From the NCBI GenBank assembly GCA_017452525.1, contig JAFTMG010000008.1:1-64000 (forward strand): 64,000 nt of DNA, given 5' to 3'. The notes beneath the pieces are model-generated. The model made no database searches. It saw only the letters and a program-made list of their open reading frames with translations, and was not told where the DNA came from. This DNA is from Clostridia bacterium (GTDB lineage Bacteria > Bacillota > Clostridia > Oscillospirales > CAG-272). Positions 43,009 through 52,149 of the stretch are shown here, piece by piece (position 1 is the stretch's first letter; each line of letters begins with the position of its first letter). The position numbers and the translations under genes are program-made.

Positions 43009-45321
43009 TCAAAATTCAAAGTGATGTGTGCCGGTGGTCAATGGAATGATCTTACCATCGAAGATGAAGCTTCCGCTCAGACCGGCGGGAACGCAAATAT
43101 TGAATATGACCTTTCCGTCAGCGCGTTGCCACGAGCAGGACAGACGACCGTGGCGACTGTCGTAGTGAGCCGAGGCGTGGTCGAGCGTGGAGGGGAGGAT
43201 GGGGCGGATCTCAAAGTCATCGGGAGAGGTCAGCTGCGGATTGGGACGGATGCCTGCGATCTCTTGAATGAAGAAGCTGCTGATGTCGCCGAGAAAATGG
43301 TGATTGCGGGAATCGAGGTATTTTGACTTGGCGTCGGCGAAGCTTTCCCAAAGCGATTCTGCTCCGTTGGCCAGCCAATGACCGTAGCAGGTACGCTTTT
43401 CGCAGACGAGCAGCTGATAGGCAAGATCCATCTCGCCCATATCGGCAAGTGCATGGAAGATATAGCGCATACCTTGAACGCCGCAGGCGGTAATGTCGCC
43501 GTCACGGTGGATGATGTCGAGTAGTTTTTGGCGCGCCGCGGGAAGCTCGTCCTCGTCAAAGATGCCCATACTCAGCGCCATAGCCTGCGAGGTCTGGCAA
43601 TCGCCCGCCATGGTCACGGTCTCGTGATCGAGCAGGTGAGCGCGGATGGAGGCGCGCATCTCGTCGGCAAGCCATGCGGCATAGTCGCGCTGTGCCGTCA
43701 TGCCGACACGGTCGAAGAGGAATGCCGCCTTTTTGCTGATGTCGTAGATCTGCGCGCTGTCGGTGAAGAGCAGGGGAGAGGCGATATTGCCGCGTTCGTG
43801 ACGGAAGGGATCGAGCCAGTCGCCCAGACCGTAGGCTACCAAGCCGTTTTCATTGCGCTTGGTTTCGGCGTAGTGCAGATAGCGGTCGATCATGGGGGCA
43901 TTGTCGAAAATGACCTCGGTGTCGCCCTCAAAGCGGTAAATTTGATAGGGGAGATTGACCGAAACGGCATCCCAAGCAGGACCGTTGCCCCATGCAAAGC
44001 CCCAGCCGCCCGTCGGCACGATGCCGGGCAGAGCGCCGTCCTCGCGCTGTGCCATGCGAATGTTGGCAAGCCATTCCTTGAGGCTTCGCGCCGCAGTGAA
44101 ATTGAGGAGCATTTGCTCGGCGGAGAGGGAGGCATCGCCCGTCCAGCCGTTCTTCTCGCGGTGTGGGCAGTCGGTGGAGAAGTAGTAGAAGTTGGCGAGG
44201 TCGGAGCGCTGTGTCAGCAGTTGAAGCTTGTTCAGGCGCGCATCCGAGCTTTGGAAGTCGGCACGCTTGGTCAGATCGGAATTCATGACAAGCATCGTCA
44301 GCGTGTCGTCCTGCCATTGATTGGGCTCAACACCCTCGACATAAGCATAGCGGAAGCCGTCGTATTTGAATTTTGGGGTGAAGACCTCATCGCCGCCGCG
44401 GCAGTAGTAAACATCGGTCTGTCCGTATTCGTAATAAAGCTCCTTGCGCTCGGGTGTGCCGTCAAAGACAGTCGTCTTGACGTCAAAATTACCGCCCGCA
44501 AAATATTCGGCGTGGCGGATAACGATCTTTTGTCCGGGCTTGGCATTGCGGATGTGCAGACGGGTTACACCGGCAGAATTGATGCCGAAATCGACCACGT
44601 GTACGCAGGGGCGTACTGTTTCGGGCAGAGGATCTGCTTCGGGAGAATTGTTGGTGTGTGCAAAAGCAAGCTCGTCATAATAGTTGACCGAAACGGGAGC
44701 GAGCTCCTGTGTCACAACGATCGGATCGGTATTGCAGGGGCGCGAAATGCCGCGGGGCGCTTCGCAGGGGAGTGCGGGCGTCCAATCGGAGGCATCAAAG
44801 CCGGGCAGCTCCCAGCCCGCGAGCTCTTGGCGCGCATCGTAATGACAGCCCATGCGGATATCGTCGAAGAGTATAGGGGAGGGGTGAGTCAGGAATTGTT
44901 CATCGCACTCGATGCAAATGGCTTTTTCCGCATTTTTTGCCTCCAAGGCAAGCGCGAGGCAAACGGGACCGCGGTGGTCACCGAGATGGAAATCCCAGAC
45001 AAAGCCGCCGAAGGGATTGCGGAAGCCGTTTCCGAGCAGGACACCGATGACATTTTCGCCCTGATGCAGATAGGGCAGAATATTGTAATGATCGTAATAA
45101 CAAATATCGTTGACGTTGTTGATATAGGGGGCGAGCGGACCCTTGGTGACATTGACGCCGTTGACGGTCAGCTCATAAAAGCCAAGACCGCAGATGGTGA
45201 TCTCGGCGACCTGCGGCACAAAATCCAAGATGAACGCACGACGCAGATAGGGGGCATTGACGTGATGCCCGAAATCGCAAAGATCGTTGTTGGCACGAAT
45301 AAATTGACGTGAAAGCTTCAT
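43009..45321 (-). CDS. Alpha-L-rhamnosidase, GH78 family
   Basis: 770 residues without a signal peptide. N-terminal beta-sandwich domains (to ~310) bear the GFYELTVNG pattern; the (alpha/alpha)6 barrel carries DCPHREKNGWTGDAS with the acidic residue of the active site, and TGGWGFAWGNGPAWDA; a C-terminal beta domain closes it. The enzyme would remove terminal L-rhamnose from imported plant or bacterial glycosides. AAAAGGAG precedes the ATG at 45321. With the GH29 gene it indicates use of deoxysugars. Confidence 0.88.
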   Translation of the reverse strand: MKLSRQFIRANNDLCDFGHHVNAPYLRRAFILDFVPQVAEITICGLGFYELTVNGVNVTKGPLAPYINNVNDICYYDHYNILPYLHQGENVIGVLLGNGFRNPFGGFVWDFHLGDHRGPVCLALALEAKNAEKAICIECDEQFLTHPSPILFDDIRMGCHYDARQELAGWELPGFDASDWTPALPCEAPRGISRPCNTDPIVVTQELAPVSVNYYDELAFAHTNNSPEADPLPETVRPCVHVVDFGINSAGVTRLHIRNAKPGQKIVIRHAEYFAGGNFDVKTTVFDGTPERKELYYEYGQTDVYYCRGGDEVFTPKFKYDGFRYAYVEGVEPNQWQDDTLTMLVMNSDLTKRADFQSSDARLNKLQLLTQRSDLANFYYFSTDCPHREKNGWTGDASLSAEQMLLNFTAARSLKEWLANIRMAQREDGALPGIVPTGGWGFAWGNGPAWDAVSVNLPYQIYRFEGDTEVIFDNAPMIDRYLHYAETKRNENGLVAYGLGDWLDPFRHERGNIASPLLFTDSAQIYDISKKAAFLFDRVGMTAQRDYAAWLADEMRASIRAHLLDHETVTMAGDCQTSQAMALSMGIFDEDELPAARQKLLDIIHRDGDITACGVQGMRYIFHALADMGEMDLAYQLLVCEKRTCYGHWLANGAESLWESFADAKSKYLDSRNHHFLGDISSFFIQEIAGIRPNPQLTSPDDFEIRPILPSTLDHASAHYDSRHGRLSCSWQRADGKVIFNICVPAGLSGSFIFDGKIIPLTTGTHHFEF

Positions 45322-45351
45322 GGCGGCTCTCCTTTTCTGTTTGTTAGTGTA

Positions 45352-45380
45352 ATGATAGCATGATTGCGCGAAAAAAGCAA
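45352..45380 (-). promoter_or_regulatory. Promoter of the GH78 gene
   Basis: Minus-strand TTGCTT (45380-45375) and TATCAT (45357-45352), 17-base spacer, directly after the terminator of the lipoprotein operon. Confidence 0.65.
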
Positions 45381-45391
45381 GAGAAATCAAA

Positions 45392-45430
45392 GAAAAAAGA
45401 TCGGAGCGCGCCTTCCCGGCGCTCCGATCT
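45392..45430 (-). terminator. Terminator of the three-lipoprotein operon
   Basis: Stem AGATCGGAGCGC (45398-45409) / GCGCTCCGATCT (45419-45430); on the minus strand it is followed by TTTTTTC. Confidence 0.85.
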
Positions 45431-45457
45431 GCGCGGCATCTTTCTTTATGTCGCAAG

Positions 45458-46144
45458 TTATTCTACGAAAAAGCCGTAAACGGCAGTTCCCTGTGTATAG
45501 TGAACGATCAGTTCATAATAATAGGCGCCCTTGAGCAGTGGGAGCTGCCCGTTGCGGATGGTGCAGTCGGTGCCGGCTTCCTCGCCGTAGCTGCCTATGG
45601 GATAGGCTTTGAGCGTATAGCTTCGTATCAGTTCCTTTTCCAACGAGAGCTCGGGCATATAACCGCAGTCGGTCATGCGGTCCAGCGGGATGCGCATTGT
45701 GTTTGGATTGTCGCAGGGGCGTATGCCGCAGACATGGGTGGTGGTGGCGGTGCCGTTTCCGTGGGTCACCGTCCAGTCAAAATTGCCGCTTGTCACGCTG
45801 TGTACTGCGTTTCGCAGCTCACCGTCGATCTGATACGGATAGGAGACCGTGATCGTGGGCGGGATATCGCGCTGCACGGCTGCGGTATCGAGAATATCCA
45901 CTGCGCAGTCGCAGAGATACGTTGCGCCGCAAACGGGGCAAGGCTCCTCTCTCACCACGGTCTCCACCGCGCAGTCGCAAAGATAGGTCGCCCCGCAGAC
46001 AGGGCAGGGCGCGGCGGGACAGCAGACATGGTTGAACGCAGGCTTACCGCAGACCTCGCAGAGAAGGGGGCGGGCACAGGAACAGCTGAGCAAAAGCAGG
46101 ACGGCGCACAGGGCGGAGAGCAGGCATGTTTTTTTGTGTGTCAT
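45458..46144 (-). CDS. Putative lipoprotein with tandem Cys-rich motif (operon gene 3)
   Basis: 228 residues, not recognised. A signal peptide ends at SCSC (lipid Cys near 21-23). Residues ~27-85 are very Cys-rich and contain a motif PCPVCGATYLCDCAV twice in tandem, 22 residues apart, which could form paired zinc-ribbon-like knuckles. The remaining ~140 residues form a beta-rich module ending KGAYYYELIVHYTQGTAVYGFF that recurs in the two upstream genes. The ATG overlaps the stop of the previous gene (4 bases). Probably exported and anchored. Folded or oxidised Cys state unknown. Confidence 0.72.
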   Translation of the reverse strand: MTHKKTCLLSALCAVLLLLSCSCARPLLCEVCGKPAFNHVCCPAAPCPVCGATYLCDCAVETVVREEPCPVCGATYLCDCAVDILDTAAVQRDIPPTITVSYPYQIDGELRNAVHSVTSGNFDWTVTHGNGTATTTHVCGIRPCDNPNTMRIPLDRMTDCGYMPELSLEKELIRSYTLKAYPIGSYGEEAGTDCTIRNGQLPLLKGAYYYELIVHYTQGTAVYGFFVE

Positions 46145-48396
46145 GAGTTACCTCCCGTTTCATTTGGCGTGTAGTGCGCGATAAATCCGTATCGGTGGTA
46201 GGAAAAGCCGGTGAAGCAGACGTTGACCGCATAATAGTAAGAGCCCTCGCGCAGGGAGAAGGTATTGTCTGTCACCGTGAAGGAGACGATATCGTCCGAA
46301 GCGGTGATCGGCATGTTCTTATCATTCAGCGGCATCACGGAGATCACAAAGGCGGCAACTTCCTTGTTTTCAAACAACGTGACCTGTCCCTCGGTGGCAT
46401 GGAACTCACATAGCCCGGGGAGCATATAGGGCGCGGGGGAGGCGGTTTGCGAGACGTATCCGCTCGTCCATGAGCATGAGGACATGGAGCGGCTGATCAG
46501 TGTCTCTTTTTCCTCGCCGAGATACGAATATCGGATGGAGATATCGCGGGGATTGGTCTCCGACGTGGGCGTGGTCGTTTCCGATGCGGTCGTGATGCCG
46601 TATTGCACGCTACCCGTCGGGGTCAGTAGCGTGATCTCGTAATAATATCCCGCCTCAAAGACCAGCTTGCAGTCGGATAGCGGGCAGATCTCGCCCTTGG
46701 CGTGATCAAACAGCGGGTAGCGGGTGACGGTGATGTCCTCCACAGCGATCCGCGCATCCCACCGGATCTCAAACTCGGTGGGCAGCTCGGCAAATTTGAC
46801 CGTGCCGATATTTGCCTTTTCATACATCTCTTCACCTGCAGAGGGGTCGATGCCACTCTCGCCGATGGGCGTCAGCTCCAGCGTGCGATCCGCCGTATAA
46901 GGCAGGTGCCGTGCCAGCCACACGGGCGCGCTTTCCTCGGAGCGCATGGGAGAGGGTTGACCGATGGCAGGCTTGCACAGCGCGGCAACGGTGCTTGCCT
47001 CCGCATCGGTGATCCAGCCGTTGGCATAGACCTCCTCGGGGGTATAGAATCGGTGCGTGTGGTAGAAATACAACCGCCGTCCGTCGGGAATGGCGAGTGT
47101 GTGCCCGCCCAGCGTGACCGTATCGGTGCTGTAGGTATGCCCGCAGGCGTCCCCGGTCTCCTCAAAAATGACAGCCTCCATATCACCAAAACGTCCCAGA
47201 TAGCGGTAAATATACAGATCGACCGTGTCAAGGGAGTCCAGAGAGGAGTGAACCCATTGCAGATGTGCCGCACGCAGATATTTGGCAAGCGCAGGGTCGA
47301 TATTGGGGTCGTCCTTGGGGTGAGAGGCGATCTCGTCCACGCCGGCTCCCGTTTTGACGGCATACCGTGCGGTGACATCCTCATAGTAGACGGTAAACAC
47401 GTAATAGTAATTCGGCTCGAGATGCATTACGTTCGTTCCCGTAATATCGGCGGCGATCAGTGATTTGCCGTCCACAAGGGTGCCGTCATGCGTGTAGCGC
47501 TCGTAGTGCGCGGCGGTGACCTTGTGGCTCCACGGCCATTCGATCTCGTGATCGATGTTCAACCATGTGTAGGTGACAGGGTCGTCCTCCGCCTCTTTCA
47601 TCGGGTCGCCCAGATCGGTCTGCCGTGTGATCTCGGTGCCGGCATAATTTTGATAGGTTTGAAGGACCTGCCCGCAGGGGAGAAGCAATCTGCCGCTTCG
47701 TGCATTCCCCTCGCGCCCGAACGGTGTCAGCAGATGAAGCCGCGGGAGCTGCTTGACCTGATAATCCGGGTCCTCGTACTCGATCTCTACACAGCAGCCG
47801 CTGACGTGCTCGGTCACCTTGTATTCCTCGGCGTCGATGCGGTGGGCAAGAAAGCCGTAGACCAACTGCCCGCCGTCCTGCGGGAGGGTCAGCTCGTAAT
47901 AATACCGCCCGACAAGCAGGGTAAAGCGCCCGTTTGCCACGGGGATGGTCTGTGCCTTTTCGGGCGTGAGATCCACCGTGCCGTCCTCGGCGGCGGGGTA
48001 GGCGGTCAGCGTCAGCCCCGTCAACGCCTCGGCGGCATAGAACTCTGCGCCTTCGATGGCGTTCATTTCTTCGGGAAAGTAAGCCAGCCGCACCTCACCG
48101 ACGGTATCTGCCATGGTGACGGTGCAGAGCTGTTCCTGTTCACACGGGCGCGTCCCGGCGGGAAATGCTGCGCCGAGCGGGTGCGTGTGAACGGAAGGCG
48201 TCAGCGTGGCAGAGCAGAGAAATTCTTCGTCTTGGTATTGTATTCCCATGGCGGGTGCTTGCACGAGTGCGGAAGGCAGACCGCCGACAGTTTCATCAGA
48301 TAAAGACGGGCAAACGGGAATGGCTTCATTCCGATGGCAGGCGGTGAGGGTCAGCGCCAGAATGGCAATCAGGACAGAACATAGTCGTTTTTTCAT
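46141..48396 (-). CDS. Large multi-module putative lipoprotein (operon gene 2)
   Basis: 751 residues, not recognised. The signal peptide ends LTLTAC (Cys20 likely lipidated). At least four copies of one beta-rich module can be seen, each closing with a YYY strand: GRYYYELTLPQDGGQLVYGF (~170-190), NYYYVFTVYYEDVTARYAV (~325), GYYYEITLLTPTGSVQYG (~585) and GSYYYAVNVCF (~715). Between the second and third is an ASHPKDDPNIDP...YLG.FGDME segment shared with gene 1. The start overlaps gene 1's stop and the end overlaps gene 3's start by 4 bases each, so all three are translationally coupled. Function unknown; likely a surface or envelope protein. Confidence 0.72.
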   Translation of the reverse strand: MKKRLCSVLIAILALTLTACHRNEAIPVCPSLSDETVGGLPSALVQAPAMGIQYQDEEFLCSATLTPSVHTHPLGAAFPAGTRPCEQEQLCTVTMADTVGEVRLAYFPEEMNAIEGAEFYAAEALTGLTLTAYPAAEDGTVDLTPEKAQTIPVANGRFTLLVGRYYYELTLPQDGGQLVYGFLAHRIDAEEYKVTEHVSGCCVEIEYEDPDYQVKQLPRLHLLTPFGREGNARSGRLLLPCGQVLQTYQNYAGTEITRQTDLGDPMKEAEDDPVTYTWLNIDHEIEWPWSHKVTAAHYERYTHDGTLVDGKSLIAADITGTNVMHLEPNYYYVFTVYYEDVTARYAVKTGAGVDEIASHPKDDPNIDPALAKYLRAAHLQWVHSSLDSLDTVDLYIYRYLGRFGDMEAVIFEETGDACGHTYSTDTVTLGGHTLAIPDGRRLYFYHTHRFYTPEEVYANGWITDAEASTVAALCKPAIGQPSPMRSEESAPVWLARHLPYTADRTLELTPIGESGIDPSAGEEMYEKANIGTVKFAELPTEFEIRWDARIAVEDITVTRYPLFDHAKGEICPLSDCKLVFEAGYYYEITLLTPTGSVQYGITTASETTTPTSETNPRDISIRYSYLGEEKETLISRSMSSCSWTSGYVSQTASPAPYMLPGLCEFHATEGQVTLFENKEVAAFVISVMPLNDKNMPITASDDIVSFTVTDNTFSLREGSYYYAVNVCFTGFSYHRYGFIAHYTPNETGGNS

Positions 48397-49853
48397 GCGT
48401 TTCCTCCTTCCTTACCCGCGAGAGCGGGAGCCTCCGGATAGCGGTCACGGAATGTGGGATCTACGAGCGATCCCAACTGATATACATCCTGCTTGGTAAG
48501 CCGCTCGGCGCGGTATGCGGCTTCGATGGTGAAAAAATATGAGCGGGAATAGATATATAGAGGCTGCTCGGTCGGCAGCGTGATATCATAGTCGGCTACA
48601 TGAATGGTGCGGGCGTTGGGCGCGTGTTCAGCCTGATCGCCCATATAGACCAGATAGCCGGCGCCAAACGAACCGAGATATTTTTGAAGCCAGACATCCT
48701 CTACCGTCGGTGCGTTGAGGGTGCGCATCTGCTTAACATAGCCCTCGCGCAGGATATAAGCCATTTTGGAGGATATGGTGGGGTCATCCTTCGGGTGCGG
48801 GGTGAGCGTCATCGCGCCTGTTTTTTGCAGGTAGCGGAGCGTGCCCTGCTCATAGGTGACGGCAATCACATAGCAGGAGTTTTCCAGAAAGGTGATGATA
48901 TTGCCCGTGATTTCGGTTTCCGGCTCCAACAGCGTGCCGTCATGCGCATAGCGGGTGTAGGTGATCTTCTGTGCCTTGTGTTTTGATAAGGAAGCATCGA
49001 TCTTATAGCGGCCGATCAGCTCGGCTTCGTCCATGACATACAGGCGAGGGTCATCTGTATTCATGTCATTTTCCCATGCGATGCGGATCTCGGTGTCGGC
49101 ATGATTGATATAGCTCCAGGATCCCTCTCCGCGGCGGCTGAGTTCGAGTCGGATTCCGCCGTTATTGCTCAGATTCGGCTCCAGCATGATCCTCGGGAAG
49201 ATTTTTTTGCCGCTGTCGGGATTTTCGCTGATAAGCTCAACAATACAGCCGCCGTCCCAATGGTGGGTGACAGCATATTCGTCTGTGTGATAACATATAA
49301 AGCCGTAGGTGACGGCACCTTCCTCGTGCTTGACCTCCGCCTCATAATAATACCGTCCGCGAAGCAGGCGGAACTGCCCGTCGGTGACAGCAACGGTCTG
49401 TTGGTGCTCCTTTGCGAGATCAACGGTGTTGTCCTCGGCGGCGGGATAGGCGGTGAGCGTCAGCGCGGGGAGTGCGGATTCTTCCCAAGAGCCGCCGCTC
49501 AGACGCGCGATGCCCTCGGGATCGGCTGAATAAAAAATGCAAAGCTCCTCCCGGTCGCAGGGGCGGGTGCTCCATGAGATCGAGCCGTTTCCTGAAGTGT
49601 CCCGGTAAATATAATCGGAGGAAGGTGTCAGTGCGACAGAACAGGGGGCCTCCTCATCGAGGAAGTGCAGGCGCATCTCCGGCATGAGGATGGTGGCGCT
49701 CAGCACAGGTTCGGTGCTTTCTGTCAACGGTGCGGTGGGGCAATCGCTGAGAAATTCCTCTCGCCCGCAGGCGGTGAGGGTGAGAGCGATGATGGCGATC
49801 ACCCAGACGGTCAGTAATATATAAAGAAGGTGTGTCGATCGCTGTTCTTTCAT
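48393..49853 (-). CDS. Putative lipoprotein (operon gene 1)
   Basis: 486 residues, not recognised. Signal peptide ends LTLTACGRE with Cys29 likely lipidated, the same LTLTAC box as in gene 2. The N-terminal half matches the first module of gene 2 (ALTLTAYPAAEDNTVDL, GRYYYEAEVKHEEGAVTYGF); the second half matches its PHPKDDPTI and QKYLGSFGAGYLVYMG region. So genes 1 and 2 arose by duplication, gene 2 gaining extra C-terminal modules. AAAGGAG lies before the ATG; the promoter is at 49881-49909. Confidence 0.72.
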   Translation of the reverse strand: MKEQRSTHLLYILLTVWVIAIIALTLTACGREEFLSDCPTAPLTESTEPVLSATILMPEMRLHFLDEEAPCSVALTPSSDYIYRDTSGNGSISWSTRPCDREELCIFYSADPEGIARLSGGSWEESALPALTLTAYPAAEDNTVDLAKEHQQTVAVTDGQFRLLRGRYYYEAEVKHEEGAVTYGFICYHTDEYAVTHHWDGGCIVELISENPDSGKKIFPRIMLEPNLSNNGGIRLELSRRGEGSWSYINHADTEIRIAWENDMNTDDPRLYVMDEAELIGRYKIDASLSKHKAQKITYTRYAHDGTLLEPETEITGNIITFLENSCYVIAVTYEQGTLRYLQKTGAMTLTPHPKDDPTISSKMAYILREGYVKQMRTLNAPTVEDVWLQKYLGSFGAGYLVYMGDQAEHAPNARTIHVADYDITLPTEQPLYIYSRSYFFTIEAAYRAERLTKQDVYQLGSLVDPTFRDRYPEAPALAGKEGGNA

Positions 49854-49880
49854 GTCGGTGCTCCTTTCCCGGTTATCTAT

Positions 49881-49909
49881 ATCGTAGCGTATGAATTCGT
49901 TTTTGTCAA
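49881..49909 (-). promoter_or_regulatory. Promoter of the three-lipoprotein operon
   Basis: Minus-strand TTGACA (49909-49904) and TACGAT (49886-49881), 17-base spacer, 28 bases before the first ATG. Confidence 0.7.
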
Positions 49910-50041
49910 GGATTTGAAAGAACCTTCTACTCTTAAAGACGAAAAAAATCGCGTTTGGTTACAAAAAAGGCGAAAATTTCTTGGGGAATTTTTGAAGTTT
50001 GGAATATTTTTCGCAAAAAAAGCGTTGGATGCAAAAAGCTC

Positions 50042-50070
50042 TTGCAATCGGGGGATTTTTGGTGTATAAT
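50042..50070 (+). promoter_or_regulatory. Promoter of hisS
   Basis: TTGCAA (50042-50047) and TATAAT (50065-50070), 17-base spacer. The leader is only ~58 bases, too short for a T-box. Confidence 0.75.
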
Positions 50071-50134
50071 ATATCAGTTAGAGAATGAAGCTTGTCCCGC
50101 GCCGCGCGGCGCCCGGGATAGAAAGGAAATACAC

Positions 50135-51370
50135 ATGAAAATCACCACCGTAAAGGGAACCAACGATTATTTGCCCGAGGAGGCGCTGATCCGCGACTAT
50201 CTGCAGAATCAGATCCTCGAGGTCTACCGCAGCCGCGGCTTTATGCGCATCTCCACCCCCGCCATCGAGAGTGCCGAAAACCTCGATAAGAGTGAGGGCG
50301 GTGAAAACCTCAATCTCATCTTCAAGATCCTCAAGCGCGGCGATAAGCTCGCCGAGGCAATGGCATCGGGCAGTGAGGCTGAGCTCTCCGATATGGGTCT
50401 GCGCTATGACCTGACCCTGCCGCTCTGCCGCTACTATGCCAACAACAAGGCAAAGCTCATGAGCCCCGCTAAGTGCATCCAGATCGATAAGGTCTACCGC
50501 GCCGAGCGCCCCCAGAAGGGAAGACTGCGCGAATTTGTTCAGTGTGATATTGATATTCTCGGTTCCGAGTCGGAAAACTGCGAGATCGAGCTGATGGACA
50601 CCACCGCGCAGGCGCTGCTCGCCATCGGCATGAAGGACTTCACCATCAAGGTCAACGACCGCAAGCTGCTCAAGAGCTTCTTGACCGCCTTCGGCTTTGA
50701 CCCCGCTCACTTCGACAGCATCTGCATCACCATGGACAAGCTGGACAAGATCGGTGTTGACGGCGTTGCCGCTGAGCTGAAGGAAAAGGCATTCGATGAG
50801 GCTGCCACCGAGAAGCTGATGGCTGTTATCGCCGGCGGCGACCTGTCGCTGGAGAAGGTCAGCGAGATCGCCGAGGACAAGGAGAGCGCCGCGCGCGTTG
50901 CCCGCATCATCGAGACCGCCAAGACGCTGGCAGACGGCAAGTATGGTATCGTTTACGATATCACCCTCATCCGCGGTCAGGGCTACTACACCGGCACCGT
51001 CTTTGAGGTCGAGAGCCACGAGTTCCGCGGCGCCATCGCAGGCGGCGGACGTTACGATCACCTGATCGGCAAGTTTATCGGCGAGTCCGTTCCCGCCGTC
51101 GGATTCTCCATCGGCTTTGAGCGCATTTTCGGTATTCTGATGGCGCAGGGCTTCAAGATCCCCAATGCCAAAGCCAAGATCGCCCTCTTCTATGACAGCG
51201 ACAAGTTCCTGGATGCCGCCCGTCAGGCAGAGGTTCTCCGTGCCAATTACACCGTTTCCATGCTGGAGCGCCCCAAGAAGCTGGGCAAGTTCCTGGGTCG
51301 CATCCAGGAGGCAGGCTTTGACGGTTATCTCGTCTTCGGTGAAGGCGAAGAGCCCAAGCTGTTTGCTTGA
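50135..51370 (+). CDS. hisS: Histidine--tRNA ligase
   Basis: 411 residues, class II aminoacyl-tRNA synthetase. Motif 2 region YRAERPQKGRLREFVQCDIDI, the histidine-binding LIRGQGYYTGTVFE loop, and motif 3 with AGGGRYDHLIG and GFSIGFERI are clear; the C-terminal anticodon-binding domain (~325-411) is present. The ATG at 50135 follows AAAGGAAA. A HisZ paralogue is less likely because the histidine loop and anticodon domain are intact. aspS, the common downstream partner, is absent; the gene ends in its own terminator. Confidence 0.95.
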   Translation: MKITTVKGTNDYLPEEALIRDYLQNQILEVYRSRGFMRISTPAIESAENLDKSEGGENLNLIFKILKRGDKLAEAMASGSEAELSDMGLRYDLTLPLCRYYANNKAKLMSPAKCIQIDKVYRAERPQKGRLREFVQCDIDILGSESENCEIELMDTTAQALLAIGMKDFTIKVNDRKLLKSFLTAFGFDPAHFDSICITMDKLDKIGVDGVAAELKEKAFDEAATEKLMAVIAGGDLSLEKVSEIAEDKESAARVARIIETAKTLADGKYGIVYDITLIRGQGYYTGTVFEVESHEFRGAIAGGGRYDHLIGKFIGESVPAVGFSIGFERIFGILMAQGFKIPNAKAKIALFYDSDKFLDAARQAEVLRANYTVSMLERPKKLGKFLGRIQEAGFDGYLVFGEGEEPKLFA

Positions 51371-51380
51371 AACATGAAAT

Positions 51381-51422
51381 AACAAAAGAGGGCACCCGCC
51401 GCGGCGGGTGCCCTCTTTTGTT
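51381..51422. terminator. Terminator of hisS, perfect palindrome
   Basis: A 42-base perfect palindrome centred at 51401/51402, flanked by AACAAAAG and CTTTTGTT. Its 22-base core (51391-51412) recurs at 52162-52183. Confidence 0.92.
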
Positions 51423-51430
51423 TTCATGCT

Positions 51431-51667
51431 TCAGTCTTCAATATCGGTCAGCTTGGAGACCGTTGTGCCGAGAACCTCGGCGATTTTAAACAGGGTTTTG
51501 AGAGAAGGGCAGAAGTAGCTTCCCGGTCCCTCCAATTGTGAGATGTATCCGGCAGAGAGCTCGCAGGCTTCTGCCAGCTCTTCCTGCGTCATGCCTTGCA
51601 GCTTTCTGTAATATGCTATTTTCAATCCGATCTTGATCAGATTCATTTTATATTGACTCTCAAGCAT
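51431..51667 (-). CDS. Small XRE-family DNA-binding protein
   Basis: 78 residues, a single HTH: IGLKIAYYRKLQGMTQEELAEACELSAGYISQLEG, followed by PSLKTLFKIAEVLGTTVSKL, the standard five-helix fold with no effector domain. CAAAGGTGG on the minus strand lies ~12 bases before the ATG. Divergent from the SLOG gene, whose ribosome site is the same CAAAGGTGG, so the 130-base gap is a candidate shared control region. Confidence 0.88.
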   Translation of the reverse strand: MLESQYKMNLIKIGLKIAYYRKLQGMTQEELAEACELSAGYISQLEGPGSYFCPSLKTLFKIAEVLGTTVSKLTDIED

Positions 51668-51795
51668 AAGAAATTACCACCTTTGATTGATAAATTTATT
51701 ATACCTTATTTACAATCAAAATATTATATGATAAAATATATGAAAACTTAGGTGTAATATAGTAAAATGCCGGTTATAGCAAAGGTGGAAATAAC

Positions 51796-52143
51796 ATGAA
51801 GCTCTTGATTGCAGGGTCGCGAAGTATCGCGCGTTTTGATCTGAAGGATCACGTTCCGCAGGAGGTGAGCTTGATCATCAGCGGCGGTGCAAAGGGAATA
51901 GACGCCGTTGCGGAAGAATATGCGGATCGGCATCGGATCTCCAAGCTGATCCTTCATCCGCGATATGATCTGTACGGACGGTCAGCCCCTCTGAAACGTA
52001 ATGAAATGATGGTTGAACTGGCAGATGCGGTTCTGGTCATATGGGATGGCGAGTCACGAGGTGCGGAATTTACGATTCGCTACGCCGAGAAAAGAGGCAA
52101 AAAAATAGAAGTCGTGACCGTGCCATCCGTGAAGGATCCATGA
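51796..52143 (+). CDS. SLOG-domain protein (DprA/YspA-like Rossmann fold)
   Basis: 115 residues. The first strand and loop LLIAGSRS, the central LIISGGAKGIDAVAEEYADRH, and late AVLVIWDGESRGAEFTIRYA match the SLOG nucleotide-binding superfamily (DprA, LOG, YspA-type proteins). Stand-alone SLOG proteins are proposed to bind nucleotides or nucleotide-derived ligands; no function is established for this size class. CAAAGGTGG precedes the ATG. Followed by a strong terminator, divergent from a small XRE regulator. Confidence 0.82.
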   Translation: MKLLIAGSRSIARFDLKDHVPQEVSLIISGGAKGIDAVAEEYADRHRISKLILHPRYDLYGRSAPLKRNEMMVELADAVLVIWDGESRGAEFTIRYAEKRGKKIEVVTVPSVKDP

Positions 52144-52149
52144 GGTAGC

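Noticed and set aside
50071..50134. T-box regulation of hisS
   Set aside because: The leader is under 65 bases and has no T-box sequence or specifier stem.
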